Part shown: one piece after another, positions 16,866-25,364 of the stretch | Position numbering within the stretch: position 1 is the first letter of the stretch | Layout of the letters: each line of letters begins with the position of its first letter | DNA from: Anaerolineaceae bacterium | GTDB lineage: Bacteria; Chloroflexota; Anaerolineae; Anaerolineales; Anaerolineaceae | DNA length: 64,000 bases | NCBI GenBank assembly: GCA_016841365.1 | Contig: JAENZI010000003.1 | Location: forward strand, 143,423-207,422 | Direction: 5' to 3' | The notes under the pieces: generated by a model | The model's database searches: none | What the model was told of the DNA's origin: nothing | What the model saw: the letters and a program-made list of their open reading frames with translations, nothing else | Program-made: the position numbers and the translations under genes

Positions 16866-18053
16866 TCATTTAGAGTTTGGGTGGGACTCAAGTATCCGGA
16901 TGGCACCTTCTGCGAGGATCGCAACAGCAGGCGCTAAGGAAGCTTCATCAATATCAAACTTGGGGTGATGGTGTCCGTAATCCAATCCTCTTTCCTTATT
17001 GGCTGAACCGACCATCAAAAAGCATCCGGGCACATCCTGCATCATGAACGAAAAATCTTCTGAGCCCATGGTCTGAATGGCCGCATCAATCTTTGCGTCT
17101 GCAACAAGTTCCTTTACAACATCTGTCATCAATGACACAAGTTCTGGATCATTGATAACCGGGTAGGTCATGCGGGTCAACGAAATTTCAGATTGGCAAC
17201 CCATCGCTGTGGCAACATTTTCCACAATCTCATAAAACCGGGTCTGCACCTTTTCAAACACTTCTGGCTTGAAGGTGCGGATTGTGCCTGTCAATACTGC
17301 TTCTTGTGGAATGATGTTGAACGCCGAGCCTGCATTCACCGTGCACACTGAGACTACCGCACTTTCCAGTGGGTTGATATTGCGCGATGTGATCGTCTGC
17401 AGAGAGCTGATAATTTGGGTCGCTGCCATAATCGGGTCAATACCCTGATGCGGTGATGCGCCATGCGCACCTTTGCCAGTCAATTTTATAGAAAATATGT
17501 GCCCGCCTGCCATGGAAGGCCCGGGGTTGAGACCAAACCAGCCAACCGGTTTATCATTCCACACATGCATCCCCATCGAATAATCTACTTTTGGATTATC
17601 CAACACGCCAGCCTCAACCATGCGTTCTGCCCCACCACCCCCCTCTTCTGCGGGTTGGAACACAAACTTGATCGTCCCGGCTAAATCTTCTTTGTGCGCT
17701 GCTAACAGTTTGGCCACGCTCAAACCAACTGCCACATGGCTATCATGCCCGCAGGCGTGCATCTTGCCTGGTGTTTCTGAAGCATATGGCGCTCCTGTCT
17801 CCTCCAAAATCGGCAAAGCGTCCATGTCAAAGCGCAGCAGCAATACAGGTGCATCAGATTTACCTCTTATAATGCCAATCACACCGGTCTCTGCAATCCC
17901 TGTTTTCACTTCCATACCAAGCGCAGTCAACTGCTGCGCAACAATTCCGGCTGTCCGAACCTCCTCAAAACCCAGCTCGGGGTGACGGTGAAAATCCCTG
18001 CGCAGTCGGATGATCTCATCCTGCATGATCATAGCTTCATCAAATAATTTCAT
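16866..18053 (-). CDS. M20 family amidohydrolase (N-acyl-amino-acid amidohydrolase type)
   Basis: The 395-residue protein matches the M20D amidohydrolase family (hippurate hydrolase, indole-acetyl-amino-acid hydrolase, N-acetyl-cysteine or diaminopimelate deacetylase). The metal-binding signature HACGHDSHVA holds Cys101 and His103, EEGGGGAERM supplies the catalytic Glu, and the lid domain (HGASPHQGIDP) is complete. No signal peptide is present, so it acts in the cytosol. It overlaps the PIG-L deacetylase gene by ATGA, pairing two metal-dependent deacylases. Confidence 0.88.
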   Translation of the reverse strand: MKLFDEAMIMQDEIIRLRRDFHRHPELGFEEVRTAGIVAQQLTALGMEVKTGIAETGVIGIIRGKSDAPVLLLRFDMDALPILEETGAPYASETPGKMHACGHDSHVAVGLSVAKLLAAHKEDLAGTIKFVFQPAEEGGGGAERMVEAGVLDNPKVDYSMGMHVWNDKPVGWFGLNPGPSMAGGHIFSIKLTGKGAHGASPHQGIDPIMAATQIISSLQTITSRNINPLESAVVSVCTVNAGSAFNIIPQEAVLTGTIRTFKPEVFEKVQTRFYEIVENVATAMGCQSEISLTRMTYPVINDPELVSLMTDVVKELVADAKIDAAIQTMGSEDFSFMMQDVPGCFLMVGSANKERGLDYGHHHPKFDIDEASLAPAVAILAEGAIRILESHPNSK

Positions 18054-18778
18054 GCTGTTTTTCTCCTGAATTTTATTCGTCGGAATTGTTCGATATAACT
18101 GAATGGTTCGCCTGGTTCTTGCTGCACGCGCTCAAGCATCCTTTTTTCAAAAGCCTCAGGCTCTCCAATTTGCGATTGGTGCATTTTTAGTGCGTTCAGA
18201 CGGTCTGTCCAATGGTCGGTGACATCCAGTTTGATATCAGGCTCATGCGTCAGGCTCATCCAAACTTCTTCCACTTCATGCGGCATAAAGCCTTCTTCTA
18301 ATAGCTCTGGGAAGAAAAAATGGTTGCCGGCAGCAGGGAAAACAGCTTCGATCATCGCCTGGCCGGCATTTCGATGATCCGGGTGGTTGATATATTGTGG
18401 GCTGGGGAAGTAATTTGTGGGGTCACAGGTTACCAAAATATTTGGCCGATATCTGCGGATCTCCCTGACAATCTGCTTGCGGATTTCTAAGTCAGGGATC
18501 AGATACCCATCCTCAACATCTAAGAAATCGACCGAAGTAACACCCAATACGCTGGCAGCCTTATTCTGCTCATCAATCCGAATTTGCATGACATCTTTGG
18601 GGGTTAGCGACTCATCTGCTGCCCCTTTATCACCCTTGGTGAGCAGCAGATACCGTACCAAATGCCCTGCCTTGATCCACCGGGCAATGGTGGCACCCAA
18701 GAAAAAATCCGGATCATCGGGGTGAGCCAGAATGATCAGGATTTCTTTACGCTGCTCCCATCCCTCGCTAAATTCCAT
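18050..18778 (-). CDS. PIG-L/LmbE family deacetylase
   Basis: The 242-residue zinc hydrolase has the AHPDD motif (residues 18-22) and the second metal site HPDHRNAGQA near residue 140. The family removes acetyl groups from N-acetylglucosamine conjugates such as those in mycothiol, bacillithiol or GPI synthesis. No cognate thiol genes are next to it. It is coupled to the M20 gene by a four-base overlap. Confidence 0.88.
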   Translation of the reverse strand: MEFSEGWEQRKEILIILAHPDDPDFFLGATIARWIKAGHLVRYLLLTKGDKGAADESLTPKDVMQIRIDEQNKAASVLGVTSVDFLDVEDGYLIPDLEIRKQIVREIRRYRPNILVTCDPTNYFPSPQYINHPDHRNAGQAMIEAVFPAAGNHFFFPELLEEGFMPHEVEEVWMSLTHEPDIKLDVTDHWTDRLNALKMHQSQIGEPEAFEKRMLERVQQEPGEPFSYIEQFRRIKFRRKTA

Positions 18779-18810
18779 GGTGTAATATTCCTTAGTGTTG
18801 GCTGTGATGA

Positions 18811-19815
18811 TTAATTCTTATTGGAACGGCGAGATTGACGCCCGCGTCCTCGTTTTGAAGAACCGCTGCGTCTTTTATCGATTGGCTTTGTGCGTTGTTC
18901 GCCATCCATTTTTTGATCCTCTGCACGGCTGACGACCGAATCGTGGTCTTCAGGTTCTTCAGGCAGCGGTTCAACTTCTTCACCTCGGGCAATTTTCTCT
19001 GCCCGGTCAAGTTCTTCTTTCGAAAATTGGCGCGGTCCGATCTCAGGCAAATCCACGATAACAGCCTGCCGCAGCGGCAAGATCTGAACAACCCTGCCTT
19101 CGCCCATCGGGGTGATCACTTTTCGCTTGCGCTTTGGCAGCGTCTTGATCGCTTCCACATATTGATCATATTCATACATCAAACAGCACCGCAACCTGCC
19201 GCACATGCCAGTGATCTCTGAGGGCGTCAGTGAAATATCCTGTGTTTTTGCCATCCGGATGGAAATGGAAGAAAACTCGGTCAGAAACTTTGAGCAGCAC
19301 CGGGTTTCAAGCCCACAGGCACCCATACCGCCGATCAATTTAGCCGCATCCCTTGGGCCAATCTGACGCAAATCCACATTTACGTCTTTTTCCATCTTCT
19401 GAATGTCTTGATGCAGACGTTTGATATTAAAATTGACCGACGACTCACTGTTGAGCAGGATGAATAGGCGGTCACCGTCCAAAGAATACTCGATCGAGAC
19501 CACTTTAACGGCACTCATGTTGTTTTGGTTTAGAAGCTCAATAATCCGCTCTCTGACCTCTTCTTCTTTGATTGCCAAAGCCTGACGCTGCAGCAGGTCT
19601 TTTGGGCTTGCCGGACGCTCAACAGGCTTAAAGGATTGTAGATCGACATCCTCTGTATCAATATTGACCTGTGAGATCGTCGCAAGCTGCAATCCCCGGC
19701 TTGTGCGAACCACAACAGGATCGCCCGGTTTAAGATCTGGATATCTCGAAGCGTCGAAATAGTAAATTTTTCCTACATCTTCAAATTGAATACCAATAAT
19801 ATTGCTGTGAGTCAT
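18811..19815 (-). CDS. ricT: PSP1-domain protein RicT
   Basis: The 334-residue protein carries the PSP1 C-terminal domain (about residues 60-145) and a set of conserved cysteines, CGLETRCCSK near 170 and CGRLRCCLMYE near 210, matching RicT/YaaT. In Bacillus RicT joins RicA and RicF in an iron-sulphur complex that affects RNase Y and development. The last 35 residues are a basic Arg/Ser/Gly tail (KRGRGRQSRRSNKN) after an acidic patch, which may bind RNA. The -10 box ends six bases before the ATG, so the mRNA is probably leaderless. Confidence 0.88.
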   Translation of the reverse strand: MTHSNIIGIQFEDVGKIYYFDASRYPDLKPGDPVVVRTSRGLQLATISQVNIDTEDVDLQSFKPVERPASPKDLLQRQALAIKEEEVRERIIELLNQNNMSAVKVVSIEYSLDGDRLFILLNSESSVNFNIKRLHQDIQKMEKDVNVDLRQIGPRDAAKLIGGMGACGLETRCCSKFLTEFSSISIRMAKTQDISLTPSEITGMCGRLRCCLMYEYDQYVEAIKTLPKRKRKVITPMGEGRVVQILPLRQAVIVDLPEIGPRQFSKEELDRAEKIARGEEVEPLPEEPEDHDSVVSRAEDQKMDGEQRTKPIDKRRSGSSKRGRGRQSRRSNKN

Positions 19816-19821
19816 AAATTA

Positions 19822-19827
19822 ATTATA
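19822..19827 (-). promoter_or_regulatory. Leaderless-type -10 box for ricT
   Basis: TATAAT on the minus strand ends 6 bases before ATG 19815, so transcription would start at about the start codon. Confidence 0.55.
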
Positions 19828-19841
19828 ACCTATCCGAAAGG

Positions 19842-20879
19842 TCATCCTCTGATTTGCATGCTCATGCGGGCAGCGACTGATTCAGCCAACGCCATCATCG
19901 CCTTTGCCCCTTGTGATTCGGGGTCAGCGATAACCACAGGGTCACCCTGGTCACCGCCTGAGCGGATGCTCTCATCTATGGGAATATTGGCCAGAAGCGG
20001 TGCACCTGCCATACTTGCCAAATGTTCGCCGCCGCCTTCACCAAAAATCTGCCGTTTGGTTCCGTCTTCCATTTCAAGATAGCTCATATTCTCAACAATT
20101 CCCAAAATAGGAACTTCCATCTTATTGAACATGGAGACCGCCCTGAACGCGTCATCAAAGGAAACCTTTTGCGGCATGGTCACAATAACGCCCCCGCTCA
20201 GAGGAACGGTCTGTACCAGTGATAGCTGCACATCACCTGTTCCAGGCGGCAGGTCAACGATCAGGTAATCCAAATCGCCCCAATCCACGTCATTCAGAAA
20301 TTGTTTAATGGCTGAATGCAACATCGGGCCGCGCCAGATCAGCGGTTGACCAGGCGAAACCATAAACCCGATCGACATGACTTTCACGTCATAAGCCAGG
20401 GCAGGTTGGATCTTCATCCCCTGAGGTGTCGGCGGTAGTGACTCCACGCCCATCATAGTGGGAACGTTTGGACCGTAAATGTCAGCATCCATCAAGCCGA
20501 CTTTTGCGCCGCATTTCGCCAGGGCAACAGCCAGGTTGACTGCCACTGTGGATTTCCCCACACCACCTTTGCCTGAACCTACCGCAATGATGTTCTTGAT
20601 CGTTAGGTCTTTGATTTTATCATCAGCTGGGACGCGGGCGCCCATGGTGACATTCACCGAGTCCACACCGTCAATTGCCAGGACAGCATTTTCCGCATCT
20701 TTTTGAATTTGTCCTCTTAATGGGCAGGCGGGTGTTGTCAATTCAACGGTGAAAGACACCTTGGAATCTTCTATCTTAATATCTTTGATCATCTTCAGTG
20801 TCACAAGGTCTTTTCGCAGTTCCGGGTCCTGAACCTGGCTCAGAGCGGCTAAAACCTGCTCCTGGGTAACATTTGGCAT
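19842..20879 (-). CDS. Mrp/NBP35-type ATPase, iron-sulphur carrier
   Basis: The 345-residue product has an N-terminal DUF59/MIP18 domain (residues 1-85) and a deviant Walker A motif GSGKGGVGKST (near 110), as in Mrp/ApbC proteins that pass Fe-S clusters to apoproteins. The start is set at ATG 20879, which has AAAGGAA upstream and fits the family; the track's start at 20903 is too early. The family usually has a C-terminal CxxC that bridges a cluster in the dimer. Here the matching place after ENMSYLEMEDG has no cysteine. It is 26 bases ahead of ricT. Confidence 0.88.
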   Translation of the reverse strand: MPNVTQEQVLAALSQVQDPELRKDLVTLKMIKDIKIEDSKVSFTVELTTPACPLRGQIQKDAENAVLAIDGVDSVNVTMGARVPADDKIKDLTIKNIIAVGSGKGGVGKSTVAVNLAVALAKCGAKVGLMDADIYGPNVPTMMGVESLPPTPQGMKIQPALAYDVKVMSIGFMVSPGQPLIWRGPMLHSAIKQFLNDVDWGDLDYLIVDLPPGTGDVQLSLVQTVPLSGGVIVTMPQKVSFDDAFRAVSMFNKMEVPILGIVENMSYLEMEDGTKRQIFGEGGGEHLASMAGAPLLANIPIDESIRSGGDQGDPVVIADPESQGAKAMMALAESVAARMSMQIRG

Positions 20880-21302
20880 GCTGCAATTCCTTTCATACTT
20901 CAAAAGAAGTCATTTTGATCAGTCTCTGTTGAAAATCAGGATTGAATTTCAAGAAATCATTACGTATCAATCTGACAAGATTCAACACGAGTTCAATTTT
21001 ACCCACTTGTAGATAAAAATTCCACTTGGCAAATTTTTTAAGTTAAGTGAATGATGCAAATTTAATTTTAAGAGAAATTAGTCGAAAAAAGAATTACCAA
21101 TCTAACCAATAGTTTCCCCCCTGTTCAAATGAAATTCATTAATTTACAATTACCCTTATCTTCATAAATCATGTTTTTTTAATTAAATATTTACTCTGCA
21201 AATTTACAGTAAACCACTGTAAACCAGACAAGGTTTAAAAGCAGTCATCAAGCTGCATATCAACAATTGACGTCCACCATTAATTATTGAGGAGGTTGCT
21301 CA
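20880..21302. other. AT-rich intergenic region between divergent mrp and secreted protein genes
   Basis: About 420 bases without a credible ORF. It probably holds the promoters for both divergent genes. The one clear structure is the inverted repeat at 21203-21223. Confidence 0.55.
21203..21223. promoter_or_regulatory. Inverted repeat upstream of secreted protein gene
   Basis: TTTACAGT-AAACC-ACTGTAAA has perfect 8-bp arms, 80 bases before the start of the beta-helix protein gene. The AAACCA loop is repeated directly after the right arm. It is a candidate operator. Confidence 0.4.
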
Positions 21303-22988
21303 ATGCGAAAAACAACAAGAGTTTTGATCTGCAATATCATCTTCGTCATTCTGCTTATTTTATTGTTCCAACAAACAAAGAGTGTCGGAGCAGCAGGTGC
21401 AACCTTTGTTGTCAATTCAACTGGGGATGAACATGATAGTAATGAATTCGACATGGAATGTAAAACGCTATCAAACACTTGCACATTGAGAGCAGCTATT
21501 GAACAGGCAAATTATGATGCCGGATCTGCAGATACAATCACATTTAACATTCCAACCAGTCTCGCAATTGATACCATTATCACAGTTGGGTCTCCTCTGC
21601 CAGATATTGTTTTCTCAACCATCATCCAGGGGCCTAATATCTCCAATGGAAAAGGTATTGTAATCAACGGCGGGGGCGTTTGGGGAAATGGATTAACTAT
21701 CATTGGGAATGGTGTTACTATCCGAAATTTGAAAATCAGGAATTTTGGAACCCAGGGGATTCTCATTGATGAAGCAGACATTATCACAATTGAGGATTGT
21801 GTGATCGGATCCACAGTGGGTTCATCAATTGCACCTGGCAATGCCTTTAGAGGAATGGCTATTGAAAACGCTAACAATGTCAATGTTTTGAACAATATCA
21901 TTTCAGGAAATGGTGGAGAAGCAGGTTCAGGCGAACAGGGAATACGTATCGTTGGCGGCGGGTCACATATCATTCAGGGGAATATGATCGGTGTTGATCA
22001 GACAGGCACCATTGCCAGGCCAAATTTAGGGGTTGGGATCTCAGTTTCAGATTCCAGCAACAATCTCATCGGTGGATCTTTAGCAATACAGCGAAATCTG
22101 ATCTCGGGGAATGGCGGCACTGGCATCCTGATCAGCGGGGGAACTGGCAATAAAGTTATTGGGAACTTTATCGGCACAGATATCACAGGAAATATTGCCA
22201 TCCCGAACGGAGGTGACGGCATCCAGCTTTTATCTTCAACAATCGATGCTGAAATTGGCGGTGATGCACCAGGAGAAGGCAACCTTATTTCAGGGAATAA
22301 CAGTGCTGGGATTCGAGACAGCGGCACTTCAACACAAATTCAAGGTAATATCATCGGGTTAAATATCACGAAAACCACACCCATCCCAAATGCCAACGGG
22401 ATTTTTCACTATTCGGGCACCTCAGCGACCATTGGTGGGACAAACCCTGGTGAGATGAACACAATTGCTGGCAATACTCACGACGGAATTGTCGTTGGTC
22501 CATTTGCCAACCAAAAACAGATAATCGGAAATGCCATCTATGACAATGGAGGTTTAGGGATCAATTTGAAAGAAGAGATTACAGAGGATCCCTCATTGGT
22601 TACCGAGAATGACGATGGTGATGGTGATACAGGCGCCAACAATCTTCAAAATCATCCCATTATTACGGGTTTCTCTTATGCTGGCGGAACAAGCTTGACC
22701 ATCTCCGGAAAATTAAACAGTTTGCCTTTAGCCACATTCATTATCCATTTTTATGGCAATGATTCTTGCGACGCTTCGGGTTATGGCGAAGGTCAGTACT
22801 ATCTTGGAAAAATGAACATCACCACTGCTGCAAATAACGAAGTCAGTTTCACAAAAACCATCTCCACAACAACTGTTTATGATTGCATCAGTGCAACAGC
22901 TACGGACAGTGATGGCAATACTTCAGAATTCTCCACCACTATGGAAGGATATTTCAATTATCTGCCGTTGGTGACCTACGGAAACTAA
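21303..22988 (+). CDS. Secreted CSLREA-domain parallel beta-helix protein
   Basis: The 561-residue protein begins with a signal peptide (MRKTTR then a hydrophobic core to about residue 30, cut near VGAAGA). A CSLREA-type domain follows (FVVNSTGDEHD, then CTLRAAIEQANYDAGSADTI). The middle (about 90-430) is a right-handed beta-helix with NLISGN and GNFIGTD-type coils (about 20-25 residues each). A beta-sandwich-like domain follows, and the chain ends FNYLPLVTYGN. Such proteins act at the cell surface in polysaccharide binding or cutting, or as adhesins; no catalytic residues can be named. GAGGAGGT precedes the ATG. The YLPLV tail resembles the short motif at the end of many Chloroflexota exported proteins. 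Confidence 0.85.
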   Translation: MRKTTRVLICNIIFVILLILLFQQTKSVGAAGATFVVNSTGDEHDSNEFDMECKTLSNTCTLRAAIEQANYDAGSADTITFNIPTSLAIDTIITVGSPLPDIVFSTIIQGPNISNGKGIVINGGGVWGNGLTIIGNGVTIRNLKIRNFGTQGILIDEADIITIEDCVIGSTVGSSIAPGNAFRGMAIENANNVNVLNNIISGNGGEAGSGEQGIRIVGGGSHIIQGNMIGVDQTGTIARPNLGVGISVSDSSNNLIGGSLAIQRNLISGNGGTGILISGGTGNKVIGNFIGTDITGNIAIPNGGDGIQLLSSTIDAEIGGDAPGEGNLISGNNSAGIRDSGTSTQIQGNIIGLNITKTTPIPNANGIFHYSGTSATIGGTNPGEMNTIAGNTHDGIVVGPFANQKQIIGNAIYDNGGLGINLKEEITEDPSLVTENDDGDGDTGANNLQNHPIITGFSYAGGTSLTISGKLNSLPLATFIIHFYGNDSCDASGYGEGQYYLGKMNITTAANNEVSFTKTISTTTVYDCISATATDSDGNTSEFSTTMEGYFNYLPLVTYGN

Positions 22989-23055
22989 TATTCATAAGAT
23001 CATTCATTACGGCATAATCTTCTAAAACTTGAGTGAACCAGGAAATCTAATCAAA

Positions 23056-23093
23056 AAGAACAGCCCAATTTGGATTGATTGGACTGTTTTTTC
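23056..23093 (+). terminator. Terminator after beta-helix gene
   Basis: AACAG-C-CCAAT pairs with ATTGG-A-CTGTT (one mismatch), followed by TTTTTTC. Confidence 0.75.
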
Positions 23094-23122
23094 TTTGAAC
23101 TATTATATTTGGTTTTATTGAG

Positions 23123-24964
23123 CTACTCTACTGTGACGCTCTTCGCCAGGTTGCGCGGCTGATCCACATCCAGTCCGAGAAGAGATGCAATATGATAAGC
23201 GAACAATTGCAGCGGGATGCTGGTGATCACCGGGCTCAGCAGCCAGGGCACTTCCGGTACCCAGATGATATTGTCGGTCAGGTCAGGGATGCGCTCATCC
23301 CCGTCGGTTGCCACTGCGATCACTTCACCACCGCGTGCTAATGCCTGCTCAATCTGGCTAATCATCTTGTCATACCAGGGATCCTTGGGCGCCAATGCCA
23401 CCACCGGCATGGAGCGGTCAATCAGGGCAATTGGGCCGTGTTTCATCTCGCCTGCCGGGTAACCCTCAGCGTGTATATACGAAATTTCCTTCAATTTCAA
23501 TGCGCCTTCATAGGCAATGGGCATATTAATGCCCCGACCCAGATAGAGCATATGGTCCATGTTCATAAATTTACGTGCCAGTGCAACAATTTCATCCTCG
23601 CGGTCCAGGCAAACCCCGGCCAATGATGGGATGCCCATCAGGTCATTCACCAACTTAAAACGTTGGTCAGGGTCAAGTGTCCCGCGCAAGTCCCCAAGAT
23701 ACACAGCCAGCAGATACATATCTACCAGTGGTGCTGTAAATGCCTTGGTCGATGCCACACCAATCTCAGGTCCAACCTGCATGGATATACATCCATCTGC
23801 GATGCGCATCGCCTGTGAGCCGATGGCGTTCACATTTGACCATAGAATGCCCCCTTTCGAACGGCCTTCCTCCATCGCAGCCAGTGTATCCGCTGTCTCA
23901 CCCGATTGGCTGATGGCCAAAATGACGGTGTTCTCGTCGACCAGAGGGTCGGCGTAACGGAATTCAGACGCAATCGCCACTTCCACGGGCACCCGGGCAA
24001 TCCGCTCGATCAGGATCTTGCCAACCATACCAGCATGCGCAGCCGTGCCGCACGCCGTGATGATAATCTTCTGGATCTTTTTGGCTTTTGCTGCATCCAG
24101 GTTGAGCTCGTGCAGGGTAACCCGCCCGGCATCAAAGTCCACCCTGCCAGCCAGTGTATCCGTCAGCGATCGCACTTGCTCATGGATTTCCTTTTGCATA
24201 AAATGACGGTATTCGCCTTTTTCCGCAGCAACTGGATCCCAAGCGATGCGCTGCACCTGTGTATTGATTGGTTTGCCGTCAGTATCGATGACCTTCACAT
24301 TCTTTTTAGTGACTACGGCAATCTGATGGCTCTCGAGAAAAACAACCTTGCGGGTATGTTCGAGTATTGCAGGTAGATCAGAGGCGACATAATTTTCATT
24401 CTCACCCAACCCGATCACTACACCACCTGCATTGCCCACACGCGCTGCCACAATCTTATCTGGCTCGCGGGACGACATCACCACAATCCCATGCGCACCC
24501 TTCAGGTGCTGCAAGGTTCTGCGCACGGCATCCAACAAATTACCTTCGATGGCAAAGAATTTCTCAACAAGGTGGACGATTGTTTCAGTATCGGTGTCAG
24601 ACTTGAATTCTGTGCCCTCCGCCTCTAACTCCTCACGCAGGGCAAGGTAGTTCTCAACAATCCCATTATGCACCACAACGAATTCGCCAGTGCTGCCGAT
24701 ATGCGGATGGGCGTTGCGTGCGTTTGGCTCGCCGTGTGTCGCCCAGCGTGTATGCCCAATCCCGATTTTCCCATGAACAGGCATATCATTCACCAATGAT
24801 TCCAGATGGCTTAATTTACCTGCATCTCGCCGGATCTCAATCTGACCGTCATCCAGCACAGCCACGCCGGCAGAATCATAACCCCGGTATTCCAATCGTT
24901 TTAGCCCACCCAAAATGATAGGGGTTGCGTCTCGATCACCAATGTAACCAACAATACCGCACAT
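23123..24964 (-). CDS. glmS: Glucosamine-6-phosphate synthase (glutamine, isomerising)
   Basis: The true product is 613 residues starting MCGIVGYIGD at ATG 24964, with GGAGG nine bases upstream. The track's extra 66 codons read through the ribozyme leader and are not coding. Cys2 is the nucleophile of the N-terminal glutaminase domain (1-220). Two SIS domains follow (about 290-420 and 460-600), and the C-terminus LAKSVTVE is the conserved closing strand. It makes glucosamine-6-phosphate for peptidoglycan and surface sugars from fructose-6-phosphate and glutamine. Expression is very probably controlled by the glmS ribozyme in its 5' leader. Confidence 0.96.
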   Translation of the reverse strand: MCGIVGYIGDRDATPIILGGLKRLEYRGYDSAGVAVLDDGQIEIRRDAGKLSHLESLVNDMPVHGKIGIGHTRWATHGEPNARNAHPHIGSTGEFVVVHNGIVENYLALREELEAEGTEFKSDTDTETIVHLVEKFFAIEGNLLDAVRRTLQHLKGAHGIVVMSSREPDKIVAARVGNAGGVVIGLGENENYVASDLPAILEHTRKVVFLESHQIAVVTKKNVKVIDTDGKPINTQVQRIAWDPVAAEKGEYRHFMQKEIHEQVRSLTDTLAGRVDFDAGRVTLHELNLDAAKAKKIQKIIITACGTAAHAGMVGKILIERIARVPVEVAIASEFRYADPLVDENTVILAISQSGETADTLAAMEEGRSKGGILWSNVNAIGSQAMRIADGCISMQVGPEIGVASTKAFTAPLVDMYLLAVYLGDLRGTLDPDQRFKLVNDLMGIPSLAGVCLDREDEIVALARKFMNMDHMLYLGRGINMPIAYEGALKLKEISYIHAEGYPAGEMKHGPIALIDRSMPVVALAPKDPWYDKMISQIEQALARGGEVIAVATDGDERIPDLTDNIIWVPEVPWLLSPVITSIPLQLFAYHIASLLGLDVDQPRNLAKSVTVE

Positions 24965-25049
24965 CGTTTTAAGCCTCCGTTTACTTTGATGCCCATACGT
25001 CCTGATCAAACCGCGTCGCGGCGATCCAACGTAAAGCATTTTTAGTTTT

Positions 25050-25187
25050 CTTTTTGGGAAGTCAACTGCAGTCTGCAGCGGGAGGCATCCGCCGATCTCT
25101 CGATTTTCCTGTCGTCCAGTTAGCCCCGGTTTGCACCGGGGAACCTCCATCCTCGTCACCATCCCACAAAGGGGCTGGCCAGGCGCT
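25050..25187 (-). ncRNA. glmS ribozyme (self-cleaving riboswitch)
   Basis: The minus-strand leader of glmS contains the hallmark core: the cleavage site A-GCGCC (cut between 25187 and 25186), then GGTGACGAGGATGGAGGTT, a variable hairpin CCCCGGTGCAAACCGGGG, then ATCGAG and GATCGGCGGATGCCTCC. These match the conserved P1/P2/P2.1 strands of known glmS ribozymes. A short P3-like stem (CTGC-AGACT-GCAG) follows. Glucosamine-6-phosphate acts as the cofactor for self-cleavage, which destabilises the mRNA. The 3' limit (P3/P4) is approximate. About 85 bases separate it from the glmS start. Confidence 0.9.
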
Positions 25188-25253
25188 TTATTCCCAATAA
25201 ATTGTTCAATTTTTTAAATCCATTCCAAAATTTTTTCCTATTGGAATGTCACC

Positions 25254-25259
25254 ATTATA
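25254..25259 (-). promoter_or_regulatory. -10 box for glmS transcript
   Basis: TATAAT on the minus strand lies about 67 bases upstream of the ribozyme cleavage site, so the transcript would carry a leader of about 60 bases before it. No strong -35 is seen. Confidence 0.5.
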
Positions 25260-25364
25260 CCTTATCCAAAAATATAAGAAAGCTCAACTATATTTTAAGT
25301 CTTGGAAATAATGGCATGAAGCACTGAGCAGGGTTTTCATTTACAACCCAGAAGAATCCATAAT

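Noticed and set aside
23438-24376. Several long plus-strand ORFs opposite glmS
   Set aside because: They are antisense shadows caused by the codon pattern of a long, moderately GC-rich gene.
24965-25162. 66-codon N-terminal extension of GlmS in the ORF track
   Set aside because: The catalytic Cys must be residue 2 after Met removal (MCGIVGY), and these bases form the glmS ribozyme and leader.
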